33,705 bases of DNA from Armatimonadota bacterium (GCA_026392155.1 JAPLCP010000066.1:1-33705), one strand, 5' to 3'. Shown: positions 22,853 through 29,856, numbered from the stretch's first letter. Translations and numbers: made by a program. The notes: generated by a model not told the origin, from the letters alone.

Positions 22853-23317
22853 CTACTCCTCGTCGCCCTCGGCATCCGGAATCTCGAGTGCTTCGTCCTC
22901 TGAGGTCGAAGTTCCCAGGTCTGTGATGGGCTGAGGAGCCAGAGGCGCGGCAGCGGCGCGGGCAGCGGCCTCACGCTCGCGGCGCTCTTGCTCAGCGGCA
23001 CGAGTCTTGGAGGGGAACCGGTCCGCCTTCGGATCTTGCTTGACGATCATGTGGCGAATCACATCATCACTGATCCGGAAAATACGATCCAGCTCACTCT
23101 TTGCGGCTGCATCGCTGAGGAAGTTCACGACGATATAGCGACCTTCGCGGTGGCCTTTAATTTCGTAAGCCAGTCGTCGCGGGTCCCAGATATCAACATC
23201 TTCGACAGAGCCATTGCTCTTGGTGATGACACCGTTGTACTTGTCGAGGATCGCCTTTACCTGGTCTTCGGCCAGGGTCGCGTCCACGATATAAATAGCC
23301 TCGTAGGCTGTTGCCAT
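22853..23317 (-). CDS. rpsF: 30S ribosomal protein S6
   Basis: The S6 ferredoxin-like domain spans residues 1-100 ('YEAIYIVDATLAEDQVKAI', 'DIWDPRRLAYEIKGHREGRY', 'IVVNFLSDAAAKSELDRIFR', 'DDVIRHMIVK'). A 50-residue Ala/Arg- then Glu-rich tail makes the protein longer (154) than E. coli S6 (131-135 residues, itself with an acidic tail). AGGGAG lies 9 nt upstream of the ATG. It forms an operon with ssb and rpsR; S6:S18 commonly represses its own leader in many bacteria. Confidence 0.96.
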   Translation of the reverse strand: MATAYEAIYIVDATLAEDQVKAILDKYNGVITKSNGSVEDVDIWDPRRLAYEIKGHREGRYIVVNFLSDAAAKSELDRIFRISDDVIRHMIVKQDPKADRFPSKTRAAEQERREREAAARAAAAPLAPQPITDLGTSTSEDEALEIPDAEGDEE

Positions 23318-23384
23318 TTTAATTCTCCCTATGGTCTAGAATTTCGGCCTCTTCTTCGTACAAGAGAGGCAGGGTATGAGATAA
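23318..23384 (-). promoter_or_regulatory. rpsF leader with possible S6:S18-type hairpin
   Basis: Between rpsT and rpsF the minus-strand leader has a hairpin (GCCTCT at 23370-23365 with AGAGGC at 23352-23347) directly followed by CGAAA, so that the sequence reads GGCCGAAA. The known S6:S18 leader motif has a CCG bulge beside a hairpin. An upstream CCCT could also pair with the AGGG of the ribosome binding site. Resemblance only; no conserved second stem was confirmed. Confidence 0.3.
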
Positions 23385-23654
23385 CTACGCCTTGACGGCT
23401 GCTGCGGCCCGCTTCATCAGACGGGACTTGCGGCGCGATGCGGCGTTCTTGTGGATGATACCGCGCTTTGCGGTTCGGTCAATCACGGAGACAGTCGCGG
23501 AGAGCGATGCTGCGATCTCCGCTGCATCACCACCACGAATGGCAAGGGAAGTCTTCTTGACGAAGGTCTTCATCCGGCTCTTCGCGGCGTTGTTGCGATC
23601 TCGGCGCTGCCGAGAACGGATTACATCTTTAACGACCGATTTGATATTGGGCAT
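23385..23654 (-). CDS. rpsT: 30S ribosomal protein S20
   Basis: The 89-residue, very basic helical protein matches S20: 'MPNIKSVVKDVIRSRQRRDR', 'NNAAKSRMKTFVKK', and the C-terminal 'GIIHKNAASRRKSRLMKRA', the last being the family signature. S20 binds 16S rRNA early in 30S assembly. AAAGGA lies about 10 nt before the ATG. It is followed on the same strand by rpsF, an unusual but not unique order. Confidence 0.96.
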   Translation of the reverse strand: MPNIKSVVKDVIRSRQRRDRNNAAKSRMKTFVKKTSLAIRGGDAAEIAASLSATVSVIDRTAKRGIIHKNAASRRKSRLMKRAAAAVKA

Positions 23655-23669
23655 GTAACTTTCTATCCT

Positions 23670-24209
23670 TTATTGTGTAGTAAGCGCAGAATCTGGTTGT
23701 AGCTTCTGCATAAGATCTCGTGCAAAGAGGGAAACTTTTCCCGTCATGGAAGCAAGATTCATCTCCATCAGAACCTTGCCATCAAGGGTAACTCCCTCAG
23801 GGACTTCCCGTTGCACATCGGTATTGACCAAGCGAAAGCGCGTGTTCATGCGTGATCCCGCTTGCTCTAAATAGGTTCGTAGCTCTTTGAGAGAGTCTGC
23901 GGCTTTTTGAGGTTCCGCCTGGACTTCCGGAGACCAGGAGTAGCCAATCGTGACAACTTTGTTCGCTCCTTTAGAGCCGATAGACGCATCTGGAGGAAGG
24001 CCTAGTAGCTCGCCTGCCATGTTCGGAGCATCTCCGTAGGTCTGTGTCTGACGCGGTTGCGCCGCCGCGGCCTTGTTTTCTTCCTCTTGACGAAGCTCAC
24101 TGTCCGACTTGGGCCGACTCTCGAACTGGGCTCGGTTGAGTAGAACCATCCCACCGAGACAAGCTCCGACGATAACAAGTAGGAGAGGTGTGTTGTTCTT
24201 GGGTCTCAT
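23670..24209 (-). CDS. Hypothetical membrane-anchored protein
   Basis: The 179-residue protein has one N-terminal helix (residues about 7-25, 'NTPLLLVIVGACLGGMVLL') and then a charged Gln/Glu/Ala-rich linker and a small soluble domain ('SKGANKVVTIGYSWSPEVQA', 'SRMNTRFRLVNTDVQREVPE', 'KVLMEMNLASMTGKVSLFAR'). No family recognised. Its ATG overlaps the stop of the upstream 117-residue gene (ATGA), so they form a coupled pair just before the ribosomal operon. Confidence 0.65.
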   Translation of the reverse strand: MRPKNNTPLLLVIVGACLGGMVLLNRAQFESRPKSDSELRQEEENKAAAAQPRQTQTYGDAPNMAGELLGLPPDASIGSKGANKVVTIGYSWSPEVQAEPQKAADSLKELRTYLEQAGSRMNTRFRLVNTDVQREVPEGVTLDGKVLMEMNLASMTGKVSLFARDLMQKLQPDSALTTQ

Positions 24210-24559
24210 GAAGCACTCGCCTCCGGGATTCCGAGCGCTTTTAATTGCTCGCCACCGCCCGCACCCGCGGTAGCAAGTATACGCTCCCGAATGACTTCCA
24301 TGGGCAACGCTGCCTGCATAACCGCTTCCCGCAGAAACGTCTCCCGATCTTTAGAGAGGAGCAAGTCTAGCACCGAGATGCCTAATGTTTCCGAGATTGC
24401 GGCGAGGGCAGGGGAGAGAGCATGGATCTCATCTTCGGCACGGGCACGCTGCATTCCCTGATGAAGCTGTAGCTCTCGGATGGCGTTCTCGACCGGCGCC
24501 ACGAGCACACTGTACTCATTGACTTTTTCCTGAATCAAACTAGCCACTTCTGAAGACAT
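24206..24559 (-). CDS. Hypothetical helical protein
   Basis: The 117-residue cytosolic protein is predicted to be mainly alpha-helical ('EKVNEYSVLVAPVENAIREL', 'LGISVLDLLLSKDRETFLRE'). I do not recognise a family. AAGGTGAGG lies 7 nt before the ATG, and a TATACT box stands further upstream (about 24599-24594) facing this gene, in the intergenic region shared with the divergent 24643 gene. It is coupled to the anchored protein downstream by an ATGA overlap. Confidence 0.65.
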   Translation of the reverse strand: MSSEVASLIQEKVNEYSVLVAPVENAIRELQLHQGMQRARAEDEIHALSPALAAISETLGISVLDLLLSKDRETFLREAVMQAALPMEVIRERILATAGAGGGEQLKALGIPEASAS

Positions 24560-24642
24560 GCAAAAACCTCACCTTATTTTGGCGCAACGGCTAGTATATC
24601 GTAGGGAGGAGATAGCGTCAACCTCCACGAATAATTACTTTG

Positions 24643-25158
24643 ATGCTACAAAAGATACTAGAGCGGGAGCTTGCCAGTGGGTTTTCATCGCTGCCAGGCA
24701 CCCACATTAAAGGAACACTCCCCGTTCCGGGCGCACTGCTCAACCAGGCGCTCAAGGACGCTCTCGCGAAAAAAGGTGGCCCCATAAAAGGCGTGATGGT
24801 AGCGCTTCTCGAAGGCAATAAAGCCATCGCGGTGGTTGCGATCGATCAGTTTCTCCTGCCCAAGACCCTGGAGCTGCCCTTTACTATCGAGCCCCTAGTC
24901 GCTAAAGACGGCAAGCTGATCGCGGTGATCGAGCTGGAGCCGCCAGGGGGGCTTGTTGGGGTGCTGATTCCGTTACTGGCAGGACTGATGCCCGGAGTGA
25001 CGGCCAACGGCACGACGCTGAGCATCGATCTGGGGGCACGGGTGAAAGAGAAAAGTGGGCATGACGTTGCGCCTCTGATCGAGAGCCTGACCCTAAGCAC
25101 GCGCCGAGGCTTTTTGGACATTGCGTTCTCCCTGCGCGTCCCGGAGGAGAAGGCATGA
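24643..25158 (+). CDS. Hypothetical protein, related to the next gene
   Basis: This 171-residue protein has an N-terminal motif 'SLPGTHIKGTLPVPGALLNQAL' split into 'HIKGTLPVPGALLNQALKDA' that recurs in the downstream protein as 'EIEGVIPIRQELINETITQG'. Its end 'LSTRRGFLDIAFSLRV' likewise matches 'EVTAEDGKLTIAFHVKV'. The middle contains a hydrophobic Gly/Leu/Pro-rich stretch ('PPGGLVGVLIPLLAGLMPGV') that could be a membrane-contacting segment. The fold is probably alpha/beta, perhaps lipid- or apolar-ligand-binding, but no known family is recognised. ATG 24643 is chosen over the TTG one codon before. No Shine-Dalgarno is near the start. Confidence 0.65.
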   Translation: MLQKILERELASGFSSLPGTHIKGTLPVPGALLNQALKDALAKKGGPIKGVMVALLEGNKAIAVVAIDQFLLPKTLELPFTIEPLVAKDGKLIAVIELEPPGGLVGVLIPLLAGLMPGVTANGTTLSIDLGARVKEKSGHDVAPLIESLTLSTRRGFLDIAFSLRVPEEKA

Positions 25159-25430
25159 GAGAGCTGCTAGAGAAGATCTTGTCGGGGGGGGCGAAAGAGC
25201 TGGCGGGGCTGGAGATCGAGGGGGTGATCCCGATCCGTCAGGAGCTGATCAATGAGACGATCACTCAGGGGCTGAAACAGGGACTGACCAAGGAGATCGA
25301 GCTTCCTAAAGAGGCAAAAGCGCCTGAGGCCTCCCAGATCAATGCGCTTCTGGCTCACGTGAAGCGCGCGGAAGTGACTGCAGAAGACGGTAAGCTGACC
25401 ATTGCATTTCACGTGAAGGTGACTTCCTGA
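25155..25430 (+). CDS. Hypothetical protein, shorter paralogue of the previous gene
   Basis: The 91-residue product looks like a condensed version of its upstream neighbour: both have 'L..G..ikG.iPi...liN..l..gl' near the N-terminus and an 'l.iaF.vkV' strand at the end, with the central hydrophobic part missing here. GGAGGAGAAGG precedes the ATG, which overlaps the upstream stop (ATGA). Tandem related genes with coupled translation suggest that the two products act together. No function can be assigned. Confidence 0.65.
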   Translation: MRELLEKILSGGAKELAGLEIEGVIPIRQELINETITQGLKQGLTKEIELPKEAKAPEASQINALLAHVKRAEVTAEDGKLTIAFHVKVTS

Positions 25431-25434
25431 CCTC

Positions 25435-26154
25435 ATGAGTTTTATCACCGAGGGGTTTCTGGCTAGCATTCCCGTGCTGTCTGCCGACGAAGCGGCAGTG
25501 GTTCGGGAGCAGTTTAATGACCTAGAGGCGCGGGTGGGGCGGGAGACGGCGCAGATCGGGCTTCTGGATCGGCATCACGATGAGCCGTTTATCGCCGCAC
25601 TGGCACGACACCCCAAAGTGCTGGAGGCGGTGGAGCGCGCGCTGGGGCCGGATTTCTTTCTTCTGGCGACCCACTTCTTCTGTAAGTACGGCGAGGGTGA
25701 AGCGGCATCGACGTTTGTGGCATGGCACCAGGACGTCACCTACTGGGGACTGGAGCCTGCCACGGCGGTGACGGTCTGGCTGGCCATTGACGATGCCGAT
25801 GAAGAGAATGGGTGCATGCGGGTGATCCCCGGCTCGCATGTTGCCGGGATTCGGGAGCACGCGACGGCCCAACAAGCGGGCAACTTGCTCAGTATCAACC
25901 AAGAGGTGCTGGTGACGCAAGACGAAGAGGCGAGCGCGGTGAACCTTCCCCTGAAAGCGGGGTTTGCATCGCTGCACGAGGGCTGCCTGATCCATGGGAG
26001 CCTGCCCAATAGGTCAACGCGGCGGCGCTGTGGCCTCACCCTACGCTATGTCCCGACAGAGGTCAAGCAGAGCACGACCAACTCGCAGGGCAAGCGCTGG
26101 CACCCCACTCTGGTGCGCGGTATTGATCGGTATAGACACTGGACAGAAGAGTGA
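25435..26154 (+). CDS. Phytanoyl-CoA dioxygenase (PhyH) family protein
   Basis: The 239-residue protein has the Fe(II)/2-oxoglutarate dioxygenase ligands H98-x-D100 in 'AWHQDVTYWGLEP' and H187 in 'EGCLIHGSLPN', plus arginines after it ('RRRCGLTLRYVP') for 2-oxoglutarate. 'AIDDADEENGCMRVIPGSH' is the family's most conserved stretch. PhyH members hydroxylate diverse small molecules, often lipids or natural products. It lies 4 nt after the pair of small related proteins, so it may act in the same pathway; the substrate is unknown. Confidence 0.88.
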   Translation: MSFITEGFLASIPVLSADEAAVVREQFNDLEARVGRETAQIGLLDRHHDEPFIAALARHPKVLEAVERALGPDFFLLATHFFCKYGEGEAASTFVAWHQDVTYWGLEPATAVTVWLAIDDADEENGCMRVIPGSHVAGIREHATAQQAGNLLSINQEVLVTQDEEASAVNLPLKAGFASLHEGCLIHGSLPNRSTRRRCGLTLRYVPTEVKQSTTNSQGKRWHPTLVRGIDRYRHWTEE

Positions 26155-26162
26155 CAGCTGCG

Positions 26163-26216
26163 CTAGTGCGCCAGATAGGCCTTGAGGGCGTCTTTCCAGT
26201 CCGGCACCACCTCTCG
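26163..26216 (-). pseudogene. Possible C-terminal remnant of an RmlD-like gene
   Basis: Read on the minus strand, a stretch of 17 codons after an in-frame TAG gives 'REVVPDWKDALKAYLAH' and then a stop. This resembles the last residues of the intact dTDP-4-dehydrorhamnose reductase in this window ('LPHWQDAIRAYL'). No continuation of the family is readable upstream. It looks like the leftover end of a second, deleted copy. The match is short and the call is tentative. Confidence 0.3.
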
Positions 26217-26314
26217 CTATTTGCCTAACACGCAGTCGGGCAGCTAAAGCAGCCCGCTGGTGCGGCAAGAAGGCTAAAGCCCTCTCTGACCCTTGTGGTC
26301 AGCGAGGGCTTCTC

Positions 26315-26440
26315 ATTGCTCAGCACGCTTTCTGTGATGCTCATAGCCCTCTCGGAGGTGCTCATGGCCGTCTCCGAGATGCTCATCGTTTGTTCTGACA
26401 TACTCATGGTGCTCTCGGAGGTGCTCATTGCCAGTTTTGA
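26315..26440. repeat. 21-bp tandem repeats, six units
   Basis: Six consecutive 21-bp units, the first and last more diverged, follow the pattern GRTGCTCATRGCCNTCTCSGA. Unit boundaries are 26315, 26336, 26357, 26378, 26399 and 26420, with no gaps. Because the period is a multiple of three both strands stay open: plus reads hydrophobic heptads ('LSEVLMAVSEMLIV'), minus reads 'MSTSEST', 'MSMSEQT', 'MSISETA' heptads. No start codon with a ribosome binding site proves either is translated. Confidence 0.8.
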
Positions 26441-26513
26441 ACAACTCGGGAGGCATTCCCATGAGATCTTCTGGCTCTCACCAGAACTCAGGACTGCCTC
26501 CCCATCGAACCGC

Positions 26514-27425
26514 TTACTTTCGGCGGCGCTTTGCCAGCACCGCAACGCCGCCAAGGGCAAGAAGAACCAGCGTGCCGGGTTCGGGGGCGGCGCTGGAGAG
26601 AGCAGGAGAAAATGCCAGGCCGCCAGGTGAGTTCATGTTGCCTGAGATGCTGCTCTGAAAGACACCCGCGGAGTTGAACCTGCTGATCGTATTGTTGCCT
26701 AAATTTGCCGCATAGAGGTTTCCCGTGGAGTCGAATGCTACGTCTACGGGGCCATCCAAATTAGTGTTAATATTGCCCTGATACGCGCCTGCTGCATTAA
26801 ATATACTAATCGTGTTGTCGCCAAAATTTGCCGCATAGATATTGTTACTTGCATCTATTGTCAGGCCGTAAGGGAAGTTTAGGTTGGTGCTGATACTGCT
26901 AATAAAGGTACCCGCGGAGTTGAACCTGCTGATCGTATTGTTGCCCGCGTTTGCTGCATAGAGATTACCACTGGAGTCAATGGCCAGGCCTATGACCCCA
27001 CTTAGGTTGGTGCTGATGCTACTCTGAAAGACACCCGCGGAGTTGAACCTGCTAATGGTATTGTTGCCCGAGTTTGCTGCATAGAGATCTCCACTGGAGT
27101 CAATGGCCAGGCCTATGACCCCACTTAGGTTGGTGCTGATGCTACTCTGAAAGACTCCCGCAGCGTTGAACTTGCTGATGGTATCGTTCCCCCCATTCGC
27201 TGCATAGAAGTTGCCGCTGGAGTCGAATGCGATCCGAGCGGGGCGATTTAAGTTGGTGCTAATGCTGCTCTGAAAGACACCTGCGGGGTTGAAGATGCTG
27301 ATCGTATTATTGCCAGAAGCTGAATTTGCAACGTAGAGATTCTGTGCGTGTGCGGTTATTGCGGTGAGTGTGGCGCTACTGAGGAGGGCTAGTGCGGTGA
27401 GAGGGATAAGAGAGCGAAGAGTCAT
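26514..27425 (-). CDS. PEP-CTERM surface protein with NHL-like beta-propeller repeats
   Basis: The 303-residue protein has a signal peptide (residues 1-27, 'ALALLSSATLTAITAHA'), about six repeats of 41 residues ('GLAIDSSGNLYAANAGNNTI' then 'SRFNSAGVFQSSIS') forming an NHL-type propeller, and a PEP-CTERM sorting signal at the end: 'APEPGTLVLLALGG', hydrophobic helix and 'KRRRK'. PEP-CTERM proteins are processed by an exosortase and displayed on or released from the surface; no exosortase gene lies in this window. Repeats 3 and 4 are nearly identical at DNA level. The ATG has no close Shine-Dalgarno; AGGAA lies about 16 nt upstream and TACACT is a possible -10. Confidence 0.88.
   Translation of the reverse strand: MTLRSLIPLTALALLSSATLTAITAHAQNLYVANSASGNNTISIFNPAGVFQSSISTNLNRPARIAFDSSGNFYAANGGNDTISKFNAAGVFQSSISTNLSGVIGLAIDSSGDLYAANSGNNTISRFNSAGVFQSSISTNLSGVIGLAIDSSGNLYAANAGNNTISRFNSAGTFISSISTNLNFPYGLTIDASNNIYAANFGDNTISIFNAAGAYQGNINTNLDGPVDVAFDSTGNLYAANLGNNTISRFNSAGVFQSSISGNMNSPGGLAFSPALSSAAPEPGTLVLLALGGVAVLAKRRRK
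26961..27180 (-). repeat. Near-identical 123-bp repeat units in the PEP-CTERM gene
   Basis: Two neighbouring copies beginning at 26961 and 27084 share nearly all bases over about 95 bp (for example both contain GGCCAGGCCTATGACCCC), while the other repeat units of the gene are more diverged. The period of 123 bp equals 41 residues. This indicates a recent duplication or gene conversion within the propeller. Confidence 0.75.
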
Positions 27426-27574
27426 TAGGGGTGTTTTACTTTCCTGAGTGTATTGAGCGGATCTTAGGGAACGGGGTACCTGGATGGCGGGGAGCCGATG
27501 CTATCCCGATGAACCAACTGGGTGGCTGATGCCATAGGTATTTATACTGAGCAGCCACCTGGAAAGTCTAGGTT

Positions 27575-27630
27575 GTTCCCGAAAGTGAAACAGAGTTCCC
27601 GTTGTTGAAACAGCCTGAACAATCTAAAAT
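27575..27630 (+). promoter_or_regulatory. Promoter with two direct operator-like repeats
   Basis: GTTCCCGAAAGTGAAACAG (27575-27593) and GTTCCCGTTGTTGAAACAG (27595-27613) are 19-bp direct repeats with a 20-bp period, about two helical turns, and 15 of 19 bases identical. The second covers the -35 hexamer TTGTTG (27602-27607), which is 17 bp from the -10 TAAAAT (27625-27630). The ATG follows 17 nt later, without a ribosome binding site. Confidence 0.65.
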
Positions 27631-27647
27631 AATGGCTGTTATACGTC

Positions 27648-28970
27648 ATGGAGCTAAGTGCGTTTCTCAAAGAGCTAGTACGAAAAACGGAGCTTTCGAC
27701 CGTTGTGTGTGCGGAGCAGACCGGCGTGAGCCGGACATCGCTCTGGCGCTGGTTGAGCGGCAAGTCCCTTCCGCGTGATATCGAGCTAGAGTCGCTCCTG
27801 AAGGTGCTGACAAGTGATCCTCAGATACGTGCACGTGCCTTTACCCTCTTGGAGCAAGCGCGGGGCGGCGGGGTTCTACGGCTCCAGGAAAAAGTCGGGA
27901 TTCCTCTCTTAGACCGCAGCATTCTCTTGGTGGCTCTGCGTGAGCGTCGCGGCTGGAGCCAGACCTTTGCCGCAGAGCAGGCAGAGATTCCCCGCTCGAC
28001 CCTGGCAAACTGGGAGCGGGGTGCCAAGTGGCCCAGCACCGACCGCCTCCACACGCTCTGTTTTCACTACCAGGCCACGCACGGCGAGTTCCTGGCGCTC
28101 ACACTGCCCTTCACCAGTGCCGGAGTGTACCTAGACGAGTCCCTCGACTTGGTTGAGATTCGTCAGCGCTTCGAGCGAGATGCACTGGGGCAGGTAGATC
28201 CCATCGCCACCATGATTCTCGCACAGCGCCTCGGCCAGCTCGCGCTAACCGACCCCGAGGCAAAGGCGCTCCTCTGCCGCGCCTACGCTCACCTGGGAAA
28301 TCTCTTTCCTTTGATACAGACGCGCCCCCGAACGAAGTACTTTCTTGACCTCGTAGCGAAGCTAGAGCCGGAGGGCTCCTCGGAGAACTTCTTTCAGTAC
28401 ACGCTCTCCCTCACACACTTCATACGCGAGCAGTTGATTTATCTTCCCACTGGCCCCAAGGGAGACGAGCTGAAGCGGAAGGTTAAGCCAAAGATTGGAA
28501 GGCAGTGTGAGCTTGTCTTGGCGAAAGTCGAGAAATATGTGGAGGACATGCCTCTACCTCTCCAAATTCGCTGGCTCGATCACATGGCTCAAGCTAAGAT
28601 ACAGCAAGGTGATTTCAAAAGCGCGACAAACTTCATTGAGAGAACAGACCGTGTTTTTGAGGAGTCTGGGGATAGTTTTATCTACGGTCGTTTAGCGGAG
28701 AGAGTACATCGCTATATGAACATGAAAGAGTACGAAAAGGCAATTAACATGATTCCAACGAGTGGATATAGTGACGAGCTGATTTTTCTCGATTTTAGTT
28801 ATTTCCGAGCGGCTTGCCTATACCAGCTAGGAAGTGTTCATGAGGGAGTTAAGCTGGCGGAAGACATCTATAGGCGTTTACTGAGTATGCCTGTCCCTTC
28901 TCCAGGTTCGATCAGGATGTTAGAGCGTTTTCTCGAAGACCATGCGCTGAGAATGACGATGAAGTCCTAA
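27648..28970 (+). CDS. Double helix-turn-helix regulator with TPR-like C-terminal domain
   Basis: The 440-residue protein has two N-terminal HTH regions: residues about 10-50 ('VVCAEQTGVSRTSLWRWLSG') and an XRE-type domain at about 92-145 ('ERRGWSQTFAAEQAEIPRST', 'LANWERGAKWPSTDRL'). Residues 180-435 are helical repeats resembling TPRs ('AQAKIQQGDFKSATNFIER', 'HRYMNMKEYEKAINMIP', 'AACLYQLGSVHEGVKLAEDI'). This architecture recalls RRNPP-type peptide-responsive regulators, although those have one HTH. Direct repeats across its own -35 box suggest autoregulation. Codon use toward the 3' end (from about 28450) is more AT-rich than the 5' end. It is convergent with rmlD and overlaps it by 4 bp. 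Confidence 0.78.
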   Translation: MELSAFLKELVRKTELSTVVCAEQTGVSRTSLWRWLSGKSLPRDIELESLLKVLTSDPQIRARAFTLLEQARGGGVLRLQEKVGIPLLDRSILLVALRERRGWSQTFAAEQAEIPRSTLANWERGAKWPSTDRLHTLCFHYQATHGEFLALTLPFTSAGVYLDESLDLVEIRQRFERDALGQVDPIATMILAQRLGQLALTDPEAKALLCRAYAHLGNLFPLIQTRPRTKYFLDLVAKLEPEGSSENFFQYTLSLTHFIREQLIYLPTGPKGDELKRKVKPKIGRQCELVLAKVEKYVEDMPLPLQIRWLDHMAQAKIQQGDFKSATNFIERTDRVFEESGDSFIYGRLAERVHRYMNMKEYEKAINMIPTSGYSDELIFLDFSYFRAACLYQLGSVHEGVKLAEDIYRRLLSMPVPSPGSIRMLERFLEDHALRMTMKS

Positions 28971-29836
28971 ACGCACGGGGTATCGCATATTAGGTACGCC
29001 CGTATAGCGTCTTGCCAGTGGGGGAGCGTGTCCATCCCACGTAGCGCGAGCATCCGTCGCTCCAGGGGCGAGACTTGGGGGCGCTTGGCGGCGGGCTTGG
29101 CGGTGGCCACATACTCGGCGAAGGTGGTTGCGAGAACTGGGGTGCTTAGTCCTGCCTCGGCAACAATAAATCGGGCAAACTCAAGAAGTGAGCACTGGCC
29201 CGCGTTGGCGACATGGTAGGTTCCTGGAAGGGGATCCGCCGCGAGATCCAGAAGCACACGAGCGAGATCCACCGTGGATGTCGGGCTGATGAGCTGATCT
29301 TCCACAAACGTCAGGCTCGGGCGCGACTGTGCGGCTCGCACAATCGTGTCCACCAGGTTCTTGCCGTGCTTGCCGTAGAGAAACGAGGTTCGGGCGATCA
29401 TGCTGTGGCTCGGGAGAGAGTGGCGGACGAGACGCTCCCCCGCTTCTTTGCTCGCGCCGTAGACACTCTGCGGGTTCACAGGGTCAAACTCGTGGTAGGC
29501 ACTGCCCTTAGTTCCGTCGAAGACAAAGTCGGTAGAGACTTGGAGGAGCCACGCCTTTGTCTCGGCGCAGACGGCTGCCAGATGGGCCGCCCCCAGTGCG
29601 TTAAGCCGCCACGCTGCCTCAGGCTCGCTCTCAGCACCGTCTACATTGGTCCACGCCGCGCAGTTCATCACCGCGTCAGGGCGGTGGCTAGCAAGGCAGG
29701 CCTTGACAGCGCTTAGGTTCGTAATGTCGAGCGCCGTGCGACCTGCCAAAGCAACAATGTCGTGGCCTCGGCGCTGTGCCTCGGCCACGACATCACATCC
29801 TAGCATTCCCCCTGCGCCCACAATCAGTAGTTTCAT
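28967..29836 (-). CDS. rfbD: dTDP-4-dehydrorhamnose reductase
   Basis: The 289-residue enzyme is an extended short-chain dehydrogenase: 'LIVGAGGMLGCDVVAEAQRR' (NADPH-binding GxxGxxG), 'DITNLSAVKACLASHRPDAV', 'NCAAWTNVDGAE', 'STDFVFDGTKG' and the catalytic Y-x3-K in 'VYGASKEAGERLVR'. 'RTSFLYGKHGKNLVDTIVR' is also typical. It makes dTDP-L-rhamnose for cell-surface polysaccharide. The other rml genes are absent from the window. A GGAGGAGAGG ribosome binding site precedes the ATG and is contributed by the flanking inverted repeat. The last residues 'ICDTPCV' after 'AIRAYL' are unusual. Confidence 0.88.
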   Translation of the reverse strand: MKLLIVGAGGMLGCDVVAEAQRRGHDIVALAGRTALDITNLSAVKACLASHRPDAVMNCAAWTNVDGAESEPEAAWRLNALGAAHLAAVCAETKAWLLQVSTDFVFDGTKGSAYHEFDPVNPQSVYGASKEAGERLVRHSLPSHSMIARTSFLYGKHGKNLVDTIVRAAQSRPSLTFVEDQLISPTSTVDLARVLLDLAADPLPGTYHVANAGQCSLLEFARFIVAEAGLSTPVLATTFAEYVATAKPAAKRPQVSPLERRMLALRGMDTLPHWQDAIRAYLICDTPCV

Positions 29837-29856
29837 AACCTCTCCTCCTCAGCCCT

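Larger units (their letters stand above)
26155..26513. other. Intergenic stretch with remnant, hairpin and tandem repeats
   Basis: This 359-bp gap separates the PhyH gene from the convergent PEP-CTERM gene. It holds the RmlD-like remnant, an inverted repeat (AGCCCTC-t-CTGACC 26278-26291 with GGTCAG-c-GAGGGCT 26297-26310, 5-nt loop) without a T-run, and the 21-bp tandem repeats. Open frames on both strands cross it but none has a convincing start. Confidence 0.6.

Noticed and set aside
26278-26310. Hairpin as a terminator for the PhyH gene
   Set aside because: Good 13-bp stem but no T-run on either strand, and more than 120 bp after the stop; left as an unexplained inverted repeat.
26315-26440. 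Possible CRISPR array
   Set aside because: Units follow each other directly without spacers; the period is 21 bp and no cas genes are nearby.
26225-26560. Minus-strand frame reading Met/Ser/Thr/Glu heptads through the 21-bp repeats
   Set aside because: Starts inside the PEP-CTERM gene in another frame with no ribosome binding site; reported as a repeat, not as a gene.
26295-26630. Plus-strand frame with hydrophobic heptads through the 21-bp repeats
   Set aside because: GTG start inside a hairpin without a Shine-Dalgarno, and it runs antisense into the PEP-CTERM gene with low-complexity sequence.
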